From the NCBI GenBank assembly GCA_025963735.1, contig JAOQAF010000085.1, positions 1 to 40,182 of the forward strand: 40,182 nucleotides of DNA, in the 5' to 3' direction. Shown here piece by piece: positions 8,833 through 17,743 of this stretch. The notes under the pieces were generated by a model, which saw only the letters and a list, made by a program, of their open reading frames with translations, did no database searches and had not been told where the DNA came from. A program made the position numbers and the translations under genes. How positions within the stretch are numbered: position 1 is the stretch's first letter; every line of letters starts with the position of its first letter. This stretch comes from Bacteroidota bacterium (GTDB lineage: Bacteria > Bacteroidota > Bacteroidia > B-17B0 > Aurantibacillaceae).

Positions 8833-9672
8833 CTATTCATAAGTTTTGTTCCAGACAGCTTCCGAGCCTTTATACGTGTATCCTACGCCTTTTGACCGAT
8901 GGTTGTAATATTCGCTTCTTATTTCATGAGGTCCTACATAAAGGTTTAGTAAAGGTATTCCCAGTCCCGTTCCGTATAAACCGGGCGGAGTTGAATTAAA
9001 GTTTTTTTTCCACCATGATTCAGAAAAAAATAAAGCAATATAATTTAAGAACATGCATTCGTCGGTAAAAAGATATGCGCCGTTTGAAAGGTGTGGCCAT
9101 AAACTCTTTACGCAGTCATTAAGGCTGGGCTCAAGATCTACGTCTATAAATAAAAGTGAGATCTTTTCTGAATGAGATGATAAAGTGTCTTTAAACCAAC
9201 CCTTCCTAAATTCACAAACTTCAATGCATCCATAATTTGTGATGTTATTTTTCACTTCTTCTTGCATTCCCCGATACTCACCTCTGTTATATTTGGATGC
9301 CTCTCTGTCGGAAATTTCCATATCAGGTAAGCCTTCAAACGAATCATAAATGATCAGCTTTTTCCCTAATAGTTTAGCTATAATTGATAGATTAGAAGAG
9401 CTTGATCCCTTCCAGCAACCGCATTCTACAATGTCTCCTTCAATATTATCAAGATGCCCTTCAATTATTTTTAACGCCATTGCCAGATGTTCTTTATAAC
9501 TGGTGCCCGAAGTTATCTTTTGGGTGTTCTTATAAAATTTGTAACCGGTTCTGAATCTCCAGAAGGCATTAAAATTTTCTGATGATTTAATCTTCTTAGT
9601 ATTAAATATCCAGTAGGAGAATATAAAAATCTCGATAAAATGAAAAAAACGAATAATAATTTTATAAAACAT
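8833..9672 (-). CDS. TylF/MycF-type O-methyltransferase
   Basis: A protein of 279 residues. GDIVECGCWKGSSSSNLS (about 79–96) is the SAM-binding motif in the form seen in TylF/MycF, macrolide sugar O-methyltransferases that need a metal. KKLIIYDSFEGLPDM holds motif II, ISLLFIDVDLEPS (171–183) carries the metal-binding aspartates, and YLFTDECMF continues the metal site. The N-terminal 25 residues are hydrophobic and may anchor it to the membrane. It follows the ABC ATPase gene by 7 bases. It is predicted to methylate a sugar hydroxyl, and its place next to wzt makes it a candidate chain-end methyltransferase. That last step is inference. Confidence 0.87.
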   Translation of the reverse strand: MFYKIIIRFFHFIEIFIFSYWIFNTKKIKSSENFNAFWRFRTGYKFYKNTQKITSGTSYKEHLAMALKIIEGHLDNIEGDIVECGCWKGSSSSNLSIIAKLLGKKLIIYDSFEGLPDMEISDREASKYNRGEYRGMQEEVKNNITNYGCIEVCEFRKGWFKDTLSSHSEKISLLFIDVDLEPSLNDCVKSLWPHLSNGAYLFTDECMFLNYIALFFSESWWKKNFNSTPPGLYGTGLGIPLLNLYVGPHEIRSEYYNHRSKGVGYTYKGSEAVWNKTYE

Positions 9673-9679
9673 ATTTTAG

Positions 9680-10873
9680 TTATTCAGACCATTTATAATT
9701 GCCAATTACACTGCCATAAAAATAATTTATATTATTATAAACTATAAAATCAGAGCTCGTATCAATAATATTAAAATGATAATCATCATCAATGTAATCT
9801 ACAGTTTTAACGTTTAAAATATGAATTCTGATTCTTAGTGTATAGGCTCCTTGAGTCAAAAAATCTCTGTTTATTTTAAGTGTTAAATGATCTCCCGTAA
9901 TTTTGCTTTCAGCGGAAAAAACCGGGGTTTTTAAAGTATTGAGCACGCAAACCAATAATGTGTAAGCCGCCAGGTTTTTGCCTGAAAAATTAAATGTTAC
10001 ATTAACATCTTCCGAGTGAAAAAAATCTCTTTTTGGTTTATAAACGTTGTCGGTAAAGACTACACTTTTTATGGCCAGTTCCTTATTAGAATACTGAGAA
10101 ATCTCTCTTTGGTATTCCGAAGCCACATCACCGGCCTTGGGATATTCAAGGTACTGCTGAATTGTTTCCTGAATGACGGAGTGATTAACGATAATTCCAT
10201 TATTTAAAAAAATGCCGGTTTTACATAAAACTGAAATGCTTCCGAGTTGGTGACTCACAAATAAAATAGTTCTTCCGCTCTTGCTCACCTCATCCATCTT
10301 GCCCATGCACTTTTTCTGAAATTCTGCATCGCCTACTGCCAAAACTTCATCAATGATCAGTATTTCATTTTCAAGGAAAGCTGCAACGGCAAATGCAAGC
10401 CTTAACTGCATCCCGCTGCTGTAATGTTTTAAAGGTGTGTCAATAAATTTTTCAACGCCGGCAAAATCAACAATAGCGTCAAATTGTTTTTTAATTTCAA
10501 AACGTTTCATGCCTAAAATGCTCCCGTTTAAAAAAACATTTTCCCTGCCGCTTAACTCAGGGTGAAAACCGGTGCCTACTTCAAGTAAACTTGCGATACG
10601 GCCTCTGGATTTAATTTGTCCATTTGTTGGTGGAGTTATTCTTGAAAGAATTTTTAAAAGCGTTGATTTACCGGCACCGTTTTTCCCTATAATGCCAATG
10701 GTATCGCCCGGCATCACGTTAAAACTTACATCTTTTAAGGCCCAAAACTCTTCAATAGAGGTGCGCTTTCTGAATACATGCGAAAGCTTATCCCTTAAAC
10801 TTAAATATGGCTGAAGCTCGTGGTTAATGCGGAACTTTTTAGAAATATTATTAATCTCCAGTATGGGCTTCAT
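9680..10873 (-). CDS. wzt: Polysaccharide ABC exporter ATPase with C-terminal recognition domain (Wzt-like)
   Basis: A protein of 397 residues. The N-terminal ATPase has Walker A GKNGAGKST (63–71), ABC signature SSGMQ (152–156), Walker B ILIIDE (171–176) and H-loop H208. GRIASLLEVGTGFHPELSGREN is the stretch typical of polysaccharide and teichoic-acid exporters. After about residue 265 comes a beta-rich domain of roughly 130 residues, matching the Wzt C-terminal carbohydrate-binding domain. In characterised O-antigen systems that domain recognises the modified non-reducing end before export. It lies one base after the permease gene, so the pair forms one exporter. A C-terminal domain plus several methyltransferases suggests that a chain-end cap is read here. 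Confidence 0.93.
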   Translation of the reverse strand: MKPILEINNISKKFRINHELQPYLSLRDKLSHVFRKRTSIEEFWALKDVSFNVMPGDTIGIIGKNGAGKSTLLKILSRITPPTNGQIKSRGRIASLLEVGTGFHPELSGRENVFLNGSILGMKRFEIKKQFDAIVDFAGVEKFIDTPLKHYSSGMQLRLAFAVAAFLENEILIIDEVLAVGDAEFQKKCMGKMDEVSKSGRTILFVSHQLGSISVLCKTGIFLNNGIIVNHSVIQETIQQYLEYPKAGDVASEYQREISQYSNKELAIKSVVFTDNVYKPKRDFFHSEDVNVTFNFSGKNLAAYTLLVCVLNTLKTPVFSAESKITGDHLTLKINRDFLTQGAYTLRIRIHILNVKTVDYIDDDYHFNIIDTSSDFIVYNNINYFYGSVIGNYKWSE

Positions 10874-10874
10874 T

Positions 10875-11693
10875 TTAGGCTAGATCGGCAAAATAGGCTT
10901 CAGTTCTTCTAAAGTAATAAATTCCACCGATAAATAAAAACAATGAAACAACAACGCTGATGATTATATCCTGGATATTTAAATTGTAGTTAGAAAAAGA
11001 GTTTCTGAATAGTTCTATAGGTGCACTCATCGGATTAAATTGCATGATAAATCCAAACAAAGAATTATCGGATATTTTTACCGGATATATAACCGGTGTT
11101 GCAAATAATAAAGCCTGAATGAAGAACGGAAGGATATACCTGAAATCACGATATTTCACATTTAACGCCGCTAAAAATGTTCCTAATCCAAATGTACAAA
11201 AGCAGGTTAATAATAAACTGAGGGGAATTAATACGAGTGATCTTAGATGAAAACCACAACCATAATAATAGAGCACCGGAATAAATACGAGAAACGAAAT
11301 TACAAAATCAATTAATGAAACCAGAATGGATGAGATAGGAATAATAAGCCTTGGAAAATAAATTTTTTTGATCATGTTTGAATTAGCAATCATGCTGTTG
11401 CCCGCGTTGGATAAACCCGATGAAAAAATATTCCACAAAATAAAACCGCTCAATGCAAAAACAGGATATGGCAAGGAAAGTGCGGTATTGCTGCTAATAA
11501 TCTTGCCAAAGCTTAATGTGAATAAGATTGTCATTACAATTGGCTGAAACAAAGCCCAGGCCATCCCCAAATAGGTTTGTTTGTATTTGATCTTTACATC
11601 ACGCCAGGTAAAGGTGTAAAAAAGCTCACGATATTGCCAGAGTTCTTTAAGGCCCAGGCTGAATTTATTTCGTGGTTTAATTTCGTACTCCAT
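10875..11693 (-). CDS. wzm: Polysaccharide ABC exporter permease (Wzm-like, ABC-2 type)
   Basis: A membrane protein of 272 residues with about six transmembrane segments. It opens with an amphipathic N-terminal region (LGLKELWQYRELFYTFTWRD), the cytoplasmic gate helix common to this family. IKYKQTYLGMAWALFQPI is the conserved family block, and ATPVIYPV and FNPMSAPIELFRN are typical later motifs. It forms the membrane channel through which lipid-linked polysaccharide is moved from cytoplasm to periplasm, powered by the adjacent ATPase. It starts at ATG 11693, four bases after the stop of the DUF4476-like gene. It is the first gene of the polysaccharide block in the transcribed direction. Confidence 0.94.
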   Translation of the reverse strand: MEYEIKPRNKFSLGLKELWQYRELFYTFTWRDVKIKYKQTYLGMAWALFQPIVMTILFTLSFGKIISSNTALSLPYPVFALSGFILWNIFSSGLSNAGNSMIANSNMIKKIYFPRLIIPISSILVSLIDFVISFLVFIPVLYYYGCGFHLRSLVLIPLSLLLTCFCTFGLGTFLAALNVKYRDFRYILPFFIQALLFATPVIYPVKISDNSLFGFIMQFNPMSAPIELFRNSFSNYNLNIQDIIISVVVSLFLFIGGIYYFRRTEAYFADLA

Positions 11694-11697
11694 TTTT

Positions 11698-12789
11698 TTA
11701 ATTTTTCTGCTTACTTACAAAATCTTTTAAATCAGCGGCGGTGGTGTTATACGAAAACACCTCTGTTACACTCATAAAATTATCGTTATCCGTACAATGG
11801 TAATAAAGGAGTTTGGCAACCTCCAGTTTTTCGCGGTCATGAATGAATTGATTTAAAACTAACTTAACCTGAGCGGTAGAATAGCATAACAGCGAATATG
11901 TTTTTTTAAATGTATTAAACCTTTCCGTATCATTTGAATAAACCGAAAGCGTTTCACAAAACTGATTAATTTCTTTGTCGCCTGATGCTACCATGCATTC
12001 AGTTCCTGCCTTTATTTTATGTTCGCTTATGTTTTTAAAGAAAACAGCCAATTCATTTTTGGAAGATTCCAGTTTAAAAGTGCTGTCCAGTTTAGCTTTG
12101 TTTCCTTTATCCACTATATGAGAATACGCCAATCGTATTAGTTTCAATTTTTCTATCTCAAAATTAACCTGCAAAAGCATTTGGTTTAATTGACTCACGG
12201 AGATGCAATTATTTAAACAGGTGTTCTCAAAAATTTTATATTTATCATCTTCAACTTCAGCGCGGGCGGATAAGGCATTCATGTATGAAACATACGTCTG
12301 CGCCATGGGTTTTAGGCATTCTCCTTTCTTCGGAATATTATTAAAATATACAGCTTTCCCTTCTTTTAATTCGCAATAATGGCCCAGCACATTATTTTTT
12401 AATTTATAACTGGTATCAATAACCGGCTTGGGTGGCACAAGGGGCGAAGGAAGCGGAAGAATATCTTCAATGCCCGAATATGAAATTTTTATTTTATTTT
12501 TTTTTAATTCCACAAGGTATTTAAACTCCTTATTTTTAACAGGCTTGCCTTTTTCTAACAGAAATACAGTTTCTTTAGCGGTTAGTTTATTTTCTAAAAC
12601 AATAGTTATTTTAATACTGTCGTCATTTATCTTTTCTAAAAGCACATCCACTTCAGGTTTTTTGTTAACCGCTGAATCTGCAACAGATAAGGTAAATGGA
12701 ATGCCGGTTCCTGTATATAATCTTAAATTATTTTGCGCCGGAGAAACCAACGAAATAAATAAGGCGATTATGAAAAACTTTGCCGGCAT
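11698..12789 (-). CDS. Exported protein with DUF4476-like repeats
   Basis: The protein has 363 residues from ATG 12789, the start I prefer. It begins MPAKFFIIALFISLVSPAQN, a signal peptide ending in 'AQ' as is common in Bacteroidota. The frame continues upstream to 12855, but that would run back into uvrC. The N-terminal half has charged beta-strand-like sequence and a proline-rich linker (LPLPSPLVPPKP). The C-terminal half appears to have two or three alpha-helical units (CISVSQLNQMLLQVNFEIEK, CYSTAQVKLVLNQFIHDREK) resembling DUF4476, found in this phylum and of unknown function. Six or more cysteines in the mature protein suggest disulphides. It lies between uvrC and wzm with about 10 and 4 bases of spacing. 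No link to glycan export is shown. Confidence 0.75.
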   Translation of the reverse strand: MPAKFFIIALFISLVSPAQNNLRLYTGTGIPFTLSVADSAVNKKPEVDVLLEKINDDSIKITIVLENKLTAKETVFLLEKGKPVKNKEFKYLVELKKNKIKISYSGIEDILPLPSPLVPPKPVIDTSYKLKNNVLGHYCELKEGKAVYFNNIPKKGECLKPMAQTYVSYMNALSARAEVEDDKYKIFENTCLNNCISVSQLNQMLLQVNFEIEKLKLIRLAYSHIVDKGNKAKLDSTFKLESSKNELAVFFKNISEHKIKAGTECMVASGDKEINQFCETLSVYSNDTERFNTFKKTYSLLCYSTAQVKLVLNQFIHDREKLEVAKLLYYHCTDNDNFMSVTEVFSYNTTAADLKDFVSKQKN

Positions 12790-12799
12790 GGTTTTAAAG

Positions 12800-14611
12800 T
12801 TAATCTTTATTTTCTTTAAAATAATCGAAAACAAGTGAAGCCTTGCTCTTGCCAACTACTTTTTCCAGTTCTTCAAAACTGGCTTCTTTAATGTTCTTTA
12901 CGCTTTTTAATTCAAGCAGTAATCGCTCAGCGGTTTTATCACTTATTCCTTTTATTTCGCTTAACTCTGTTTTAAATGTTTCCCTGCTTCTTTTATTCCG
13001 GTGATGTGTGATTCCGAAGCGATGCGCCTCATCCCGTATATGTTGTATCACCTTTAACGTTTCACTGCGTTTATCAAGGTATAATGGCAGAGGGTCATTC
13101 GGAAAATAAATTTCCTCCAGTCGTTTAGCTATACCTATTATGGCAACCTTTCCCATCAAACCAAGTTTCTTCAAACTCTCCACCGCCGCGCCCAATTGGC
13201 CTTTTCCACCATCAATTACAATTAACTGCGGTAAAGGAAGATTTTCTTCTATCACCCGCGAATACCTTCTTGTTATTACCTCTTCCATGGTGGCAAAGTC
13301 ATTAGGGCCTTCCACTGTTTTTACGTTATAGTGACGGTATTCTTTTTTAGCAGGTTTGCCGTCAATAAACACCGGCATGGCACTTACGGCATAGGCGCCC
13401 TGTATATTACTGTTGTCAAATCCTTCAATGCGGCGCGGTTGTTCCGTTAGCCGCAAATCCTTCATCATCTGCTTCATGATGCGCTCAGTATGCCGGTCAG
13501 GATCTGTTAAGGCAATTTGTTTTTCACGTTCCTGTTTATAAGCCATTGCATTCCTGAAACATAAATCCATTAAATGTTTTTTGTCTCCAATTTTAGGAAT
13601 AATGTATTCGCAGCCCGGAAGCTCAATGTGCGGCGCGAACGGAACTAAAATATCCTTACTGCTGCTGTTAAACCTTCCCCTGAATTCAAGAATGGCGAAC
13701 AACAATAACTCTTCATCTGTTTCTTCTATTTTTTTTCGCAGCTCTATAGTTTGTGCGTGAATGATAGCACCATTGTTTATTTTAAAATAATGAACATAAG
13801 CATTTTTTTCATCGCTGATAATATTATACACATCGGTATCTGTTACTGATGGATGTACTACGGTTGATTTACCCTGGTAAACACTTAAAATATCAATTCG
13901 TTTTTTTAAGCTTTCCGCAGCTTCAAAATCATAACGGTCGCTGGCCTGGTGCATTTTTTCTTTAAGATCACGCAGCGCGAAACCAAGGTCGCCTTTTAAA
14001 ATTTGTCTGATCTCATGGATGTTTTCATTGTATTCATCAATCCCTTGCTTATTTACACAGGGCGCTTTGCATCTTCCTATGTGAAACTCCAGACAGGGCC
14101 TGAATTTTCCTTTATTAATATTTTCTTCACTTAAATCATAACTGCAGGTTCGTAAAGGATAAATCTGCCTGATGAGATCAAGCAGCGTATGCATTAATTT
14201 TACTGATGCATAAGGGCCGTAATACTCGCTTTTGTCCATTACTTTATTGCGGGTATACATCAGTCTTGGAAATCTTTCCTTTTTCAAAACGATCCACGGA
14301 TATGTTTTATCATCCCTTAAATTAACGTTGTAGCGCGGCTTTAAACTTTTAATTAAATTATTTTCAAGTATAAGTGCATCAAGTTCGGTGTTAACTTTTA
14401 CGGTTTTTATATCCGTAATTTTTCTTACCATCAGGCGTAAACGCGCGTTATCATGCACCTTGCTGAAATAAGAGGAAACCCTTTTTTTCAGGTTCTTGGC
14501 CTTGCCTACATATAAAAGAGTATTTTCCGCATCATAATACTGATAAACCCCCGGTGTTTCAGGCAAGGATCTGATAAGAGACTGGATATGGTCAGAGTAG
14601 GCGTCAATCAC
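12800..14611 (-). CDS. uvrC: Excinuclease ABC subunit C
   Basis: A protein of 603 residues, close to the usual length of about 600. It is the nuclease that cuts on both sides of bulky DNA lesions after UvrAB loading. The N-terminal GIY-YIG domain shows GVYQYYD…LLYVGKAKNLKKRVSSYF. GRCKAPC lies in the cysteine-containing middle. The UVR (UvrB-binding) motif is around residues 200–235 (RYDFEAAESLKKRIDIL). The RNase H-like domain has IEGFDNSNIQG and LPQLIVIDGGKGQL, and the C-terminal helix-hairpin-helix has LSEIKGISDKTAERLL. It starts at GTG 14611. It leads the minus-strand run that continues into the DUF4476-like gene and the polysaccharide cluster. Confidence 0.98.
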   Translation of the reverse strand: MIDAYSDHIQSLIRSLPETPGVYQYYDAENTLLYVGKAKNLKKRVSSYFSKVHDNARLRLMVRKITDIKTVKVNTELDALILENNLIKSLKPRYNVNLRDDKTYPWIVLKKERFPRLMYTRNKVMDKSEYYGPYASVKLMHTLLDLIRQIYPLRTCSYDLSEENINKGKFRPCLEFHIGRCKAPCVNKQGIDEYNENIHEIRQILKGDLGFALRDLKEKMHQASDRYDFEAAESLKKRIDILSVYQGKSTVVHPSVTDTDVYNIISDEKNAYVHYFKINNGAIIHAQTIELRKKIEETDEELLLFAILEFRGRFNSSSKDILVPFAPHIELPGCEYIIPKIGDKKHLMDLCFRNAMAYKQEREKQIALTDPDRHTERIMKQMMKDLRLTEQPRRIEGFDNSNIQGAYAVSAMPVFIDGKPAKKEYRHYNVKTVEGPNDFATMEEVITRRYSRVIEENLPLPQLIVIDGGKGQLGAAVESLKKLGLMGKVAIIGIAKRLEEIYFPNDPLPLYLDKRSETLKVIQHIRDEAHRFGITHHRNKRSRETFKTELSEIKGISDKTAERLLLELKSVKNIKEASFEELEKVVGKSKASLVFDYFKENKD

Positions 14612-14615
14612 GCTG

Positions 14616-14623
14616 CAAAGATA
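14616..14623 (-). promoter_or_regulatory. Possible Bacteroidota -7 promoter box upstream of uvrC
   Basis: On the minus strand these bases read TATCTTTG, a full match to the TAnnTTTG -7 element of the primary sigma factor of this phylum. The box ends only four bases before the GTG start, so the transcript would be nearly leaderless. No good -33 TTG element was seen at the expected spacing. The roughly 240-base gap to maeB is the only substantial upstream region for this whole minus-strand run, so some promoter must lie in it. Which box is used is uncertain. Confidence 0.3.
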
Positions 14624-14848
14624 TTACTAATTTAACTTATAATCCCGGTTTCCGCTTCTTCACAAATTCCTTCTGTGGCAAGCGTTTAGAGGTTAAATTC
14701 TTCTTTAAGGGTTCTCATTTCAAACATCTCCGATATTTAAGGGATATCTTCTAAAACTATTTATTTATTGTACTGACAATCAACAGTTTAACATATTCCT
14801 TTCCACCAAAATTATTCGTATTTTCGAATTCTGTTTTTAAAAAAAACC

Positions 14849-17116
14849 ATGGCCAAATTTAGAAGAGAAGATGCCCTGGATTACCACTCACAAGGTCGTC
14901 CCGGCAAAATTGAAGTGATCCCTTCAAAACCCTACAGTACGCAACGCGATCTTACCCTTGCCTACTCACCTGGCGTAGCTGAGCCGTGTCTTGAAATTGA
15001 AAAAAATCCCGAAGACGCTTATAAATATACTGCCAAAGGAAACCTTGTAGCCGTTATATCCAATGGTACCGCCGTTCTTGGACTCGGAGATATTGGTGCC
15101 CTTGCTTCCAAGCCGGTTATGGAAGGTAAAGGATTGCTTTTTAAAATATTTGCCGATCTGGATGTGTTTGACATTGAAATCGACACTAAAAATATTGATG
15201 AGTTTGTTCAAACAGTTAAGAACATTGCGCCAACATTTGGAGGAATAAACCTGGAGGATATAAAGGCTCCCGAATGTTTTGAAATTGAACGAAGATTAAA
15301 GGAAATTCTGGATATACCCTTAATGCACGACGACCAGCACGGAACAGCCATTATTTCTGCGGCTGGATTACTTAACGCAGTTGAAATTGCCGGTAAAAAA
15401 ATGGGCAATGTAAAGCTCGTGATTAATGGTGCAGGTGCATCAGCCAATTCATGCGCTAAAATGTATATTGCGGTTGGAGTTAAAAAAGAAAATATTTTAA
15501 TGCTTGACAGTAAAGGTGTACTGCATAAAGGCCGTACGGATCTTGATGAGTACAAATCTTTTTTCGCTTCAGATAAAACAAATATCAATACACTTGCAGA
15601 AGCGATAAAAGGTGCCGATGTTTTTGTTGGTCTTTCAAAAGGAAATATTCTTAACCAGGATATGGTTCGAAGCATGAATAAAAAATGCATCGTATTTGCC
15701 CTTGCCAATCCTACTCCCGAAATTTCTTACGAAGATGCTATAGCTGCAAGGCCTGATATCATTATGGCTACAGGCAGAAGCGATCATCCCAACCAGGTTA
15801 ATAATGTTCTTGGCTTTCCCTTTATTTTCCGCGGAGCCATGGATGTGCGCGCAACCTGCATCAACGAGGAGATGAAACTGGCCGCAACCAAAGCTATTGC
15901 AGCCCTTGCAAAAGAAGCTGTTCCTGATTATGTAAACCTTGCTTACGGTTCTAAGAACCTGAGTTTTGGCGAACAATACATCATTCCAAAACCAATGGAT
16001 AACCGTTTAATTACTGCCGTTTCTTCTGCCGTAGCAAAGGCAGCTATCGACAGTGGTGTGGCCAAACGTATTATTAAAGATTGGGACGCGTATAAAACAG
16101 AATTGGATAACCGTCTTGGCAAAGATAACAAGCTTATGAGAAGCCTTGCCAATAAAGCGAAGAGCAATCCAAAACGCGTTGTATTCGCTGAAGCCGATAC
16201 CTATAAAATTCTTAAAGCCGCACAGGTTGTGCGCGATGAAGGAATCGCAAAACCTATCCTTTTAGGAAATAAAGAAAAAATTCAGCGCATGGCTGAAGAA
16301 CATCATATTGAACTTGCCGACATGCCAATTGTGGATCCTGCACTTGCCGAAGAATCACAGCTTCAGGAATTCGGAGATCTTTTATGGCGCAAACGTCAGC
16401 GCCGCGGCCTTACGCAGCACGATGCACGCAAATTGATGCGCGACAGGAATTATTATGGTTCCATGATGGTGGAGTATGGCCTGGGCGATGCAATGATCAG
16501 CGGTTTAACAAGAAAGTACGGGCAGCCTATTAAAACGGCTCTTGAAGTAATAGGCGTTCAAAAGGGTGTAAGCAGGGTGGCCGGTCTTTACATAATGGTT
16601 ACAAAACGTGGTCCGTATTTTTTTGCAGATACAACCATGAACACTGATCCTACAGCGGAAGAGCTTGCAGATATAGCAGTACTTACCGCAAATACGGTTA
16701 AGCAATACAACATTACCCCAAGGATAGCCATGTTGTCTTATACCAACTTCGGTTCTGCTGAAGGTGAGGTTCCGAACAAAGTGGCCAAAGCAGTTAAAAT
16801 ACTCCATTCCAATTATCCCGGATTAGTGGTAGATGGCGACATTCAGGCTAATTTTGCGGTAAATAACGCGCTTTTAAAAGAACAGTTTCCTTTTAGTACT
16901 TTGGTAGATAAAGATGTAAATACATTTATTTTTCCAAACCTAGCTTCAGGAAATATCGCTTATAAATTAATGCAGGAGTTAGGTGGTGCCGAAGCAATTG
17001 GTCCCATCTTAATGGGGCTTAATAAACCACTTCACGTTCTTCAGCTTGGAAGCAGCGTACGTGAAATTGTAAACATGATAATTTTGTCGGTGGTAGACGC
17101 CCAGAACAGAAAATAA
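14849..17116 (+). CDS. maeB: NADP-dependent malic enzyme with phosphotransacetylase-like domain
   Basis: A protein of 755 residues with the two-part MaeB layout. The N-terminal malic enzyme domain has [13 protein letters not shown] near 35–48 and [20 protein letters not shown] with its catalytic lysine near 70–90. DDQHGTAII binds the metal, and [14 protein letters not shown] near 191 is the nucleotide-binding Rossmann motif. From about residue 430 ([18 protein letters not shown]) a phosphate-acetyltransferase-like domain runs to the end. It converts malate to pyruvate and CO2 with NADP reduction. In studied MaeB proteins the PTA-like domain is regulatory (acetyl-CoA response) rather than catalytic. 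It is followed 21 bases later by ruvA in the same direction. Confidence 0.97.
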   Translation: MAKFRREDALDYHSQGRPGKIEVIPSKPYSTQRDLTLAYSPGVAEPCLEIEKNPEDAYKYTAKGNLVAVISNGTAVLGLGDIGALASKPVMEGKGLLFKIFADLDVFDIEIDTKNIDEFVQTVKNIAPTFGGINLEDIKAPECFEIERRLKEILDIPLMHDDQHGTAIISAAGLLNAVEIAGKKMGNVKLVINGAGASANSCAKMYIAVGVKKENILMLDSKGVLHKGRTDLDEYKSFFASDKTNINTLAEAIKGADVFVGLSKGNILNQDMVRSMNKKCIVFALANPTPEISYEDAIAARPDIIMATGRSDHPNQVNNVLGFPFIFRGAMDVRATCINEEMKLAATKAIAALAKEAVPDYVNLAYGSKNLSFGEQYIIPKPMDNRLITAVSSAVAKAAIDSGVAKRIIKDWDAYKTELDNRLGKDNKLMRSLANKAKSNPKRVVFAEADTYKILKAAQVVRDEGIAKPILLGNKEKIQRMAEEHHIELADMPIVDPALAEESQLQEFGDLLWRKRQRRGLTQHDARKLMRDRNYYGSMMVEYGLGDAMISGLTRKYGQPIKTALEVIGVQKGVSRVAGLYIMVTKRGPYFFADTTMNTDPTAEELADIAVLTANTVKQYNITPRIAMLSYTNFGSAEGEVPNKVAKAVKILHSNYPGLVVDGDIQANFAVNNALLKEQFPFSTLVDKDVNTFIFPNLASGNIAYKLMQELGGAEAIGPILMGLNKPLHVLQLGSSVREIVNMIILSVVDAQNRK

Positions 17117-17137
17117 TTTATCGGTAAAAAACTATCT

Positions 17138-17737
17138 ATGTCGCTGATAAATTATATCAAAGGGTATGTTACCTCTAAAAATCCCGCTCACGTTGTGATT
17201 GAAGCCGGTGGGATAGGTTATGGCGTGCTTATTTCTCTTAATACCTTCTCTAAAATAGGCGATCAGAAAGAAATACAACTTTTTATAGAAAGCGTTTATA
17301 TTCGTGATGACAATCCTCGTTTTTATGGTTTTTATGATGACGAAGAGCGCGATCTTTTCCGTAAACTTATCTCCGTTAGCGGGGTAGGCGGCGGAAGTGC
17401 CCTGCTTATGCTTTCAAGCCTGAGTGCTACCGAGATTGCGGGCGCCATTAACACGGCCAATGTTCCTATGCTAAAAAGCATCAAAGGTATTGGCGATAAA
17501 ACGGCGCAACGTATCGTGGTAGACCTTAAAGGAAAAATGGGAAAACATGAGGGCGGAATCAGTCAGATTTTAAGCACTTCGTACAATAAAAACAAAGACG
17601 AGGCGTTAATGGCATTGGTTACACTAGGTTTTCCGAAAGCTTCAGCCGAAAAAGCGCTAGAAAAGGCTACAAAGCAACAGGGAGTTAGTACAGAGAATGT
17701 TGAATTATTAATAAAAGCAGCCTTAAAAAACTTTTAA
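17138..17737 (+). CDS. ruvA: Holliday junction branch migration protein RuvA
   Basis: A protein of 199 residues, the standard RuvA length. The N-terminal OB-fold domain covers about 1–62 (SLINYIKGYVTSKNPAHVVIE). Two helix-hairpin-helix motifs follow, SVSGVGGGSALLML and LKSIKGIGDKTAQRIVVDLKGK, which bind the junction backbone. The C-terminal domain III (ALMALVTLGFPKASAEKAL) contacts RuvB. It binds four-way junctions and directs RuvB to drive branch migration. It sits between maeB and sprA, an arrangement I know from other Bacteroidota. Confidence 0.98.
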   Translation: MSLINYIKGYVTSKNPAHVVIEAGGIGYGVLISLNTFSKIGDQKEIQLFIESVYIRDDNPRFYGFYDDEERDLFRKLISVSGVGGGSALLMLSSLSATEIAGAINTANVPMLKSIKGIGDKTAQRIVVDLKGKMGKHEGGISQILSTSYNKNKDEALMALVTLGFPKASAEKALEKATKQQGVSTENVELLIKAALKNF

Positions 17738-17743
17738 TACGGA

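Noticed and set aside
12428-12838. Open frame of 136 codons on the plus strand.
   Set aside because: It lies antisense to the DUF4476-like gene and the end of uvrC, both well supported; its product is low-complexity Phe/Ser/Ile-rich shadow sequence.
14612-14760. On the minus strand upstream of uvrC a frame reads like broken coding sequence, MFEMRTLKEEFNL, stop, then LATEGICEEAETG.
   Set aside because: It is interrupted by several stops, is under 40 codons and matches nothing I recognise. In a region that must hold two divergent promoters, chance is the simpler reading.
15208-15708. Open frame of 166 codons on the minus strand.
   Set aside because: It is fully antisense to the malic enzyme domain of maeB, which is conserved throughout this stretch; it has no recognisable domain.
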